Source: Lineus longissimus
Taxonomy: Eukaryota; Nemertea; Pilidiophora; Heteronemertea; Lineidae
NCBI RefSeq assembly: GCF_910592395.1
Contig: NC_088323.1
Location: 11,271,501-11,335,500 of the forward strand
DNA: 64,000 nt
Direction of reading: 5' to 3'
Below, in pieces: positions 57,236 through 64,000 of the stretch (position 1 is its first letter; each line of letters opens with the position of its first letter). Made by a program: the position numbers and the translations under genes. The notes under the pieces are model-generated. The model was not told where the DNA came from. It ran no database searches and saw nothing but the letters and a program-made list of their open reading frames with translations.

Positions 57236-58836
57236 GCATGTATGATAAAGTAGGAGATAGGCCCTTTCCATTGATGTCTTCATATCACCCATGCGCTCAC
57301 GGATGACTGCACACCATTCTCTTGAAAACTAAGTTTTCCAAGTCGCCTAGGTTTAAGATATGAACTTACAAACAAATGACACCTCTCAATGCTTGATTGG
57401 TCAGCCACAATGATTTTGGGCCCTCAATCACATAATGCCATATATGTTGAATCTTATTGGCCAATGTGATGAGCATTGCCTAGGGACATACAGAAATCAG
57501 ATTTCATACGTACACAATGGATCAGTTGACAATTGAGCAGCGCGTATTCGTGGTGGGAACGTTACTTCAAATCCAAAGTTTGGAGGCAACACGACCTGCC
57601 TTCAGAGAACATTTTCTGTATGGAGAGCCACCCTCAAAAAAGACTATTTTGGCAAACGTCAAAAAGTATCAAGAACCTAGTATGAGCAAAAACCGCAATA
57701 AGGGTAATTTCTGTAGACCAAGGACAGGGAGATCAGCAGAAAACATTGAAGCTATTCGCTAGCAACTTCTCGTTCATCCTTCAACAAGCAAGAGAAGAAA
57801 TGGTTAAGGACTACCTGGTGCAACCTTCAATCACATTACGAGTCTTGACCTTCAACTGCATCAATATCGAATTCATGTGAGACATCAGCTACAGCCTCAG
57901 AATTTGGAGAGACGGCATCATTTTTGCCATGTGGCTTATCGAACGATGTGGAAGGGATGAAAATTGTCTTCAGTTTTTGACCATTGGTGATGAGTCAGCA
58001 TTTGGAATGAATGGGAGTGTTAACACACATAACATTCTGCAGTATGCACCGACCATAAATCCTCCAAAGTTCAATTTCGAGACCAACATGGAGTCTGGAA
58101 AAGTTGACAGTTTGGATAGGACTATGCAGAAATGGTGTAATCATTGGACATGTGTTCTTTGAAAGGAATGTGAATGGGCAAATGTACCTTGAGATGATCA
58201 ATCAGGATGCTCTGCCTCAGCTTGAGGAGCATTTCGAACGCCAGTGGATGGGGTATTCAGATGCTTATGGTGGACACATGTGCCCCGGCACATCAACTCA
58301 TTGCCGACTGAAATCACCTGACTGAATTGTTTGCAGACCGAGTTATCACACTGCTCCATGACATCGAATGGCCTCTGAGATCACCCGATCTAACACCATG
58401 CAATTTCTTCCTCCTATTTAAGGAACAAAGTTTTTGCGACTCCACCACAGGATATTGCCGAGTTACATGGCAGATTTCAGCAGGAGGTGGACATTCTTCG
58501 TGAGGACCTGGCCATTGTTAGAAGAGTAATGCAAGACATGCGACGTCGTTGTGAACTCTGTTTTGAAAGTGGTCGAGGTCATGTTGAAGGTGTTGGCACT
58601 TAACAAACTGATAATCTTGCACGACACTCTTCTTTCACACTTAATTCATGTACATAATCAAAATGCACCATGGGTACGCCGCCATAACACAACATGAAAA
58701 GAATGGAACAGGTGACTTGGAAAACTTAGATTTCTGCATGTATTTTTCAAGACAATGGTGTGCAGTCATCCGTGAGCACATGGGTGAAATGAAGACATCA
58801 ATGGAAAGGGCCTATCTCCTACTTTATCATACATGC
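57236..58836 (+). mobile_element. Tc1/mariner-superfamily element, decayed
   Basis: Inverted ends of about 105 bp: GCATGTATGATAAAGTAGGA at 57236 and its reverse complement ending near 58836, continuing through CACGGATGACTGCACACCAT. Between them lies a broken transposase. Outer borders are certain to within a few bases only. Confidence 0.78.
57517..58603 (+). pseudogene. Tc1/mariner-like transposase, many lesions
   Basis: The N-terminal helix-turn-helix part is intact at first (MDQLTIEQRVFVVGTLLQIQ, PPSKKTILANVKKYQ, GRPRTGRSAENIEAIR-like), then a TAG at 57760. Downstream fragments in different frames: TIGDESAFGMNGSVNTHNIL (first catalytic Asp in GDE), TVWIGLCRNGVIIGHVFFER, NVNGQMYLEMINQDALPQL and WPLRSPDLTPCNFFL. 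This is the core order of mariner-type DDE/D transposases. At least four frame changes and stops make it inactive. Confidence 0.82.
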
Positions 58837-58898
58837 AGTGAAATATCCATGATATTAATAGTTATCACACAAAAACCGTTTGTTTCAGGACTACCTTT

Positions 58899-60706
58899 TT
58901 AGCTCACCTCTTAGCAGAGGTGAGCTTATCCCATACCGTGGCGTCCATCGTCCGTCGTCGTCGTCGTCGTCGTCGTCCGTCTTCCGTTAGCAGGGCACGT
59001 TTCGTAACTGTTAGAGCTATTGAGTTGAAACTTGGTACACATGTACCCTTATGCAATGACACCTTGGAGACCAAGTTTCGGTCCGATTCGTTTCATGGTT
59101 TGGCCACCAGGGGGCCAAACGTTAAAAGTGAAAATATGCAATATCTCCCTTAATAGTAGTCGGAAAAATATGGTAGGCACTTCTAGCAAAGGTGCATCAT
59201 ATATCCTCCGGGTTTTTGATTTGACCTCCTTTTCAAGGTCACATAGGTCAAATGGTGTAAATTGGCCGAAGTTTGGTCCAATATGATTCACCACTTGACC
59301 ACCAGGGGGCAAAATCCAAAAACCTTAACTCTTTACATACGCTAGACCCGCGTGCGTCATAGCGTCAAAGTCCTGAATACACAGCGTCATTATTCTGATA
59401 TAGTTTCCCGGGAGCGCGTCACTGACGCGGCCGTATTTCAGGTAGTGTTTACATAAGTGATATTATCTCCGTTGCTGTTCATAGTACAGGACTAAAATTT
59501 TGGGGAGTAACTAAGAATTAAATTCCGCATAAACTCATGTAATTTATTTCGAATTCTAACGAAAAGTAACCGAGAACAAGGCCTGCAAACTTGGAGAGAA
59601 AAAAATTTCTACAAATCGCCGTAAACACAAAATGTTTATAATAAAAATCTAAGTCCCAGTCACTATCATCACTTCCTACCGAAACATTGATATCTGAATC
59701 TGCAAAACCTTCAAATTCTGATCCGGAGCTCGAATCAAATAAATCTATCATAAATAAACCCAGCTGGTCCCGAACAATGCGGCACGTCAATCAAAAAAAA
59801 GATTAAAGAAACGTTTAAAAATGGCCGACGAGGTCAACTTCCTGGGGAATCCCGCCAATACATCGTTATTATTCATGCCTCATGAATACTAAATTAGAAC
59901 GGAGTGACCTGAATAGAAAATAGAAGCTTATCTCTTATTGGCCATTCAAATAGGGTCACCATGGAGCCAGCCAATAAGAAATTACGATACATTAAAGTTG
60001 GAGTAGCTTGTAGTCGGCTTGCCGGAGTTTCGCACTGTTTGAATGGAGCCGAGTAATGGCGGCTCCTGGGAGAACAGCGTAAGTTCTTTGCGCCGACCAG
60101 CGGCGGCTAGCGCATGTAAAGAGTTAAAAATGTGATTATTCCTTAACTTCTTGCCCGATTGCCACCAATTTGATATCATGGGTACATCTAACCACCATAC
60201 AGTATATGTCACACAGGTTTTTAATTTGACCTTCTTGTCAAGGTCACAGAGGTCAAATGGCGTAAATTCGCCATCAGGCCGTAACTATGGCACGTTTCTT
60301 AACTGCAATGACTGTTGATCACAAATTAAGTACACATGTACCCCTTGGTCAGGTGATCTCAGGTATCGAAGTTTGGTGCGATCTGATTTGCCGTTTGGCC
60401 TCCAGGGAGGGGGCCAAATCCTAAATTCTTCAAAATGCCATTATTCCTAGTAATGACTTGCCCGATTGGCACCAATTTTATATCATAGGTACATCTAATT
60501 CTAACAACCATTCAATGTGTCACCCGGGTCTTCTTTGATTTGACCTACTTTTCAAGGTCACAGAGGTCGAATGTACTGTAAATTGGCCATTTTGGGGAAA
60601 TTGTAATTGCTTGGACCTACATCAAACCTAACACTACATGACACAATACCATGCTCTTTATCCATCTTTCCTTCACATGAGGTGAGCACAATGGCCCTGG
60701 CCATTT
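58899..60706 (+). repeat. Helentron-like family 1, copy h, interrupted
   Basis: Complete 5' end TTAGCTCACCTCTTAGCAG with a short GTC block (58955-58976). Modules follow, then a piggyBac-like MITE at 59329-60123. The copy resumes at 60124 and ends AGGTGAGCACAATGGCCCTG at 60679-60706. It is closely similar to copies b and f. Confidence 0.82.
59329..60123. mobile_element. 795-bp piggyBac-like MITE
   Basis: TTAA at 59325-59328 and 60124-60127, ends CTCTTTACATACGCTAG and, inverted, CTCTTTACATGCGCTAG. Sister copies show the intact TTAA in CCTTAAAAATGTG. A minus-strand frame starting at 59751 reads MIDLFDSSSGSEFEGFADSD, the acidic opening typical of piggyBac transposases. This is presumably a deletion derivative retaining the transposase start. 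Confidence 0.85.
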
Positions 60707-61237
60707 TTTTTATTATTGATCCACCCTGTATAATTTATTTGTAAATGTTATGTCCATGTCATTCTGGAGTTCGGAGCAGGAACTACTTGTTCACTTTCTT
60801 TGAAGTTTGCTTCTTATCTATCTTGGGTTCAAAACCAAACAAGATGTTTTGAGGTAAGTAACCCTGGAAGCAAAAAACATATTATTTTGTGTACAGTGAT
60901 GTCGAGCAGTGGATTTAGACATTTCCCTCTCTGTACAGTTTATTTCTCTACCAATCAAGATAAAATCTCATGTTATTATTTGTTTGTGTACATGTACTAT
61001 TTTGCCACATGTGAATAAGAAGTTTTTTGAAACAAAGTATAGCTTATCCAGTCTGACCCTCCAAATGACCCTTGGACTTCACTGAAGAATTTTTTCATCT
61101 GAAAATCCTGTGCCCAAAATTTCTTGTTCAAAATATTTGCCGCGAATATGTCCATCGGCCGGCATTCGTGAAAATGTTCTGTTCTACAGTATTCTTCCAA
61201 TTTGTTTAATAGTGCCCAATAACAACTTATTTTTCAG
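60707..61237. other. Intronic sequence before the third ERG exon
   Basis: No repeat recognised. It ends with the pyrimidine-rich acceptor tract at 61225-61237. Confidence 0.5.
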
Positions 61238-61385
61238 GAAGACTTAGTTCTGCGTCCCCCGGCACCCCCAAAGGAGGAGACACCAGCTCACCAGGAGGAG
61301 GCTGAAGGTCCTCGTTATACATTCCTCAGAAATCGCAAATCAAAGTCTTCCATATATAGGAAACCACCGTCTCAAAAATCTCAGG
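61238..61385 (+). CDS. erg (KCNH2/6/7): Probable ERG-type K+ channel, distal C-terminal exon
   Basis: Open 148-nt segment with acceptor ttattttcag and donor gtacgt. It begins in the phase 0 left by the exon ending at 47994 and leaves one base. The 49 residues include EDLVLRPPAPPKEETPAHQE, then PRYTFLRNRKSKSSIYRKPP. Proline/glutamate-rich sequence followed by a basic patch resembles the poorly conserved region just after the CNB homology domain of ERG channels, where human ERG has a basic RKRKLSFRRR stretch. The assignment rests on phase, position, splice sites and composition rather than strong sequence conservation. The remaining C-terminal tail must lie downstream of the window. Confidence 0.7.
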
Positions 61386-61442
61386 GTACGTAGTGTGGTT
61401 TTGACTGCTGTGAATCTGTTCCATCAATAGGCGAGATGTTAA

Positions 61443-62098
61443 CCCTTTCACTGCCAGTAGCTTCTAATTTTTAGCTACCTCACCTGCCGGTAGGTTTCTT
61501 TGTTTTAACATGATTTTGAGTATGGATATTTCTCCACCCTGTAGAGAGAAAGCCTCTGGAGATAGAGCAAAACAATGTATATAAAAGTTGTTCAGTGTTG
61601 CCTAATCTTCAAAATGGGACCATAATTTGCCCTAATTTGCATACCGCCATCTTGAATTTATAATGAGGACGACAATTTTTTTGAAAAAACTATGTAATTG
61701 GCAAAACACAATATACACACTCTCATTATTGCTAATTTGTTCATCATTTACATCAAAGTCAGGATCTAAATCATCATCATCGACGAACTCCTCACCAGAG
61801 TCCGAATCGTTCACTTTATCCAGCTCATCAAGGACCTCAGACACAGTCAGTTTCTTCTTGGTCATTTTGGCTTCAAATTACTCGATAAACTTCCAAACAT
61901 CGAAATATAAAACCATCCACCATGTTTTGCTGAACCATCTATACTACCGCCCCATCTATCAAACTTCACGCTAACCACGCTCAATAACGAAATTTCAATG
62001 GTTTTATAGTGTATGGATAATTGTCGCAGAAGTGCGCCTCCGGCAGTAAAGGGAATAATATTGATTGTCGCAGAAGTGCGCCTCCGGCAGTGAAAGGG
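61443..62098. mobile_element. 656-bp piggyBac-like MITE
   Basis: TTAA at 61439-61442 and 62099-62102, ends CCCTTTCACTGCCAGTAG and, inverted, CCCTTTCACTGCCGGAGG. A minus-strand frame at 61865-61632 starts MTKKKLTVSEVLDELDKVND followed by acidic DDDDLDPDFDVND, again a piggyBac-type N-terminus. The right end carries a 34-bp tandem duplication (GTCGCAGAAGTGCGCCTCCG). It starts 57 bp after the ERG donor. Confidence 0.85.
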
Positions 62099-62139
62099 TT
62101 AAGGTTCCTTTGTGATAACACAAAAATATATAAGGCAAG

Positions 62140-62672
62140 CTTATATTTCTGGCTCACTGTATTAGGAGAGTTTGTACACCAATGCAGTGTCCGGCATCTG
62201 GCGGCATCTTCAATCCGTATCCTCTTTGAGTTGCATGTTTCTTTACAACTAGGGCTATGAACCTGAAATTATGTACTCTTGACTCCTTGGGCACTGAATT
62301 TTGGTTGTCTTGATTCTCCGCTTAGAGGTCAAAGTTAAAATCATAAAAAGTGTGATATTTCCCTTGTTATCAATAAAACATTGATGGTAGGTACTCCTAC
62401 CAAGGATATATCGCATATGGTACAGGCTCTTGATTTGACCTATTTCAAGGTCACAGGGATCAAATGGCATTGAATGGCTGTAGGGCTGTAACGTTGGCAC
62501 GTTCTCTAACATCAGCTACCATTAGTGTCAACTTTGGTACACATGTATTAAACCCATCATCAGGTGATTTCAGGGACCGAAGATCATTCTGCTCTGATTC
62601 ATCACCACGGGGGCAAATCCAAAAAAATATACCAAATATCAATTCAGTGAGCACAATGGCCTTTTCAAAGAT
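62140..62672 (+). repeat. Helentron-like family 1, short copy i
   Basis: Diverged 5' part (AATGCAGTGTCCGGCATCTG), one module with TTTGACCTATTTCAAGGTCA at about 62434, and a 3' end AGTGAGCACAATGGCC at about 62646. Confidence 0.55.
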
Positions 62673-63077
62673 GATCTCCATATTCTGACTGGCAGTCGTG
62701 AATATCTGGCCCAAATTTTCATACTGCACATTCAGAAACTGGTAGAAAGGTTTAGCCCTCAAGGTCATACTTAGTATCAATGGATTTCAGCAGAGTTCGG
62801 TGAATATTTTAGCTTAAATGGCCAACATTACAGCCAGATCCCGTTAGCGAAGGTCAAAAAGCGAACCTCAGGTTGCAAAGGCAAATGCATTGAGGCCGTG
62901 AGGTTGGAGTTTCTCTTTGAATTGCCCGGTGATGTTGTTATTAGGGTAATCAGGCGTGATCAGAGATTAGCGCAATCTAGCCTATGGCATGTCTGGCTGA
63001 CCTACCACAGCGGGCATGGCGATTTAGCGGATCCTGCGGATTCTGCGGATTCTGCGGAATCTGGTCTGCAGCGGATT
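62673..63077. other. Intronic sequence, nothing recognised
   Basis: GCGGATTCT-type short repeats at 63028-63055; no gene. Confidence 0.4.
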
Positions 63078-63140
63078 GGTATCCGGTCGTTTCGCTCCCT
63101 GACTTTTCGCCCCCAGCATTTTCGCCCCCAAACTTAGCCT
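63078..63140 (+). repeat. Candidate left end of a third TTTCGC-unit MITE
   Basis: GGTATCCGGTCGTTTCGC, then CTTTTCGCCCCCAGC and ATTTTCGCCCCC units spaced 15 bp apart. The TTTCGC box again sits at nucleotides 13-18 from the GGT end. No matching right end or 8-bp duplication was found before the window ends. Confidence 0.45.
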
Positions 63141-64000
63141 AATACCATTAGGCCCCACGGTGGCCGCTGCCGTGATGTAATGTAATCAAGCTAAAATCAA
63201 GAGAGTGTCTGAGAGTCACTCTACCCAAAAATTAGTCGTTTCGCCTCGTGGGACTTTGGTGTTTTAAGGATCGTTGCCAGGATCTCGGGCTTGTCACCTG
63301 TCATCGCATGATCTTGCTGGCTGTTTGGTCATCAAGAGTGGGATGATTGACTCCGGTGGACGTTTTAGAAAAATCTTTTATTTATTATCATGAGAGTGGG
63401 AAATTCTCTGTTTAAACTGATTTGTCATCTGAGAGTCCTGGACATCATCAGTCATCATGTGACTTGAATATCTTAATGATGGATCATCAAGGCAATCGTA
63501 TGTTGCTCGTGCACGATTTTGCGATGTTGTAAAATAAAGAGAGACGTGTCAACCAGGCCAGTGTAGAAGTTTAAAATGTCCCCTGGAAAAAGTGTCCATC
63601 ATCCCTATTGTATTCTGCACGATATTAACAAATTAACGAATGAGCGAAAATGACGTGTGACTCGGCCTATTATTTTATTACCAACTCGGCCTGGGTTATA
63701 GATCAGGTCAATGTTCTCATTAGGGAGTTTTTTTTTTATTCATGCGCGCCCCGTAGTTCCTAAAATCATTGATTTCTCGGTCCTTACAGAATGTCAGTGT
63801 TGATTCAGCAGTTGTTTTGGCAAAGATATGTTTTTTTGGAGTTTCTGAAACCTAGAGCGCTACTCAACAGGCGGCTAACAAGAAACTACGCATTTATACT
63901 GTTGTTGCCGACGTATGTGTACACTGAACTTGGGATGTGCGTCGGCCCCGTCTTGAAATGCCGTCCAGTGCCAGTTGGTGCGTTTTTCGCTGATTTATGC
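63141..64000. other. Intronic sequence, nothing recognised
   Basis: No ERG exon, repeat terminus or coding similarity identified. Confidence 0.4.

Larger units (their letters stand above)
47995..61237 (+). other. ERG intron (13.2 kb)
   Basis: Intron between the phase-0 donor at 47995 and the acceptor ending at 61237. Most of it is built from copies of one Helentron-like repeat carrying TTAA-site insertions, plus a CR1/L2 3' end and a Tc1/mariner relic. No host exon was seen inside it. Confidence 0.7.

Overview
The window is animal (metazoan) genomic DNA, AT-rich and dominated by transposable elements. It lies inside one host gene. Three plus-strand exons (6231-6395, 47801-47994, 61238-61385) encode part of an ERG-type voltage-gated potassium channel (KCNH2/6/7 class): most of the C-terminal cyclic-nucleotide-binding homology domain and the start of the distal cytoplasmic tail. 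Splice sites and reading phases are consistent between the exons. They are separated by introns of about 41.4 kb and 13.2 kb. BEL/Pao and Ty3/Gypsy elements, CR1/L2-like elements (one with a 2A-like motif), PIF/Harbinger-, MULE-, piggyBac- and Helentron-like repeats suggest a marine invertebrate such as an echinoderm, hemichordate or cephalochordate. The species cannot be fixed from the sequence alone.

Layout. 1-6230: intron with nested CR1/L2 fragments and a TTAA-site MITE. 6231-6395: first channel exon, with a repeat starting about 18 bp past its donor. 9500-16560: a minus-strand CR1-like element split by a decayed BEL/Pao retrotransposon (11165-16161, TSD TCCGC), whose 5' LTR junction is itself split by a 1.17-kb inverted-repeat MITE (TSD GCTCTTGG). 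16869-31866: a candidate 15-kb DNA transposon with 42-bp terminal inverted repeats and a 3-bp TSD. It encloses a spliced Ulp1/C48-like protease gene, a spliced PIF/Harbinger-like DDE transposase gene and a convergent Myb/SANT-like coiled-coil gene, plus many later insertions (satellite, MULE-like, Helentron-like and Harbinger MITE). 32352-44882: ends of a third Helitron-like family, a second inverted-repeat MITE (TSD CTTTAACA), a Harbinger MITE, and a MULE-like MITE that received a young Ty3/Gypsy element (TSD CGTGT, LTRs differing at 1 of 174 positions). 45.4-46.9 kb: a degenerate CR1/L2 element. 47801-47994: second channel exon. 48.4-60.7 kb: several copies of a Helentron-like repeat (subterminal GCTCACCT/AGGTGAGC, GTC microsatellite, 3' stem-loop), two of which carry TTAA-targeting insertions, and a Tc1/mariner relic. 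61238-61385: third channel exon. 61.4-64 kb: another piggyBac-like MITE, more repeat, and one terminus of the 8-bp-TSD MITE family.

The host exons form one gene. Most other coding sequence belongs to transposons, and most of it is broken. The most intact transposon genes are the C48-like protease and the Harbinger-like transposase. The least expected structures are the protease/transposase/Myb-like cluster inside shared terminal repeats, the 8-bp-TSD family built from tandem TTTCGC units, and the dispersed nuclear-receptor-like half-site composites in the Helentron-like repeats. All calls were made by reading the sequence; no database search was possible.
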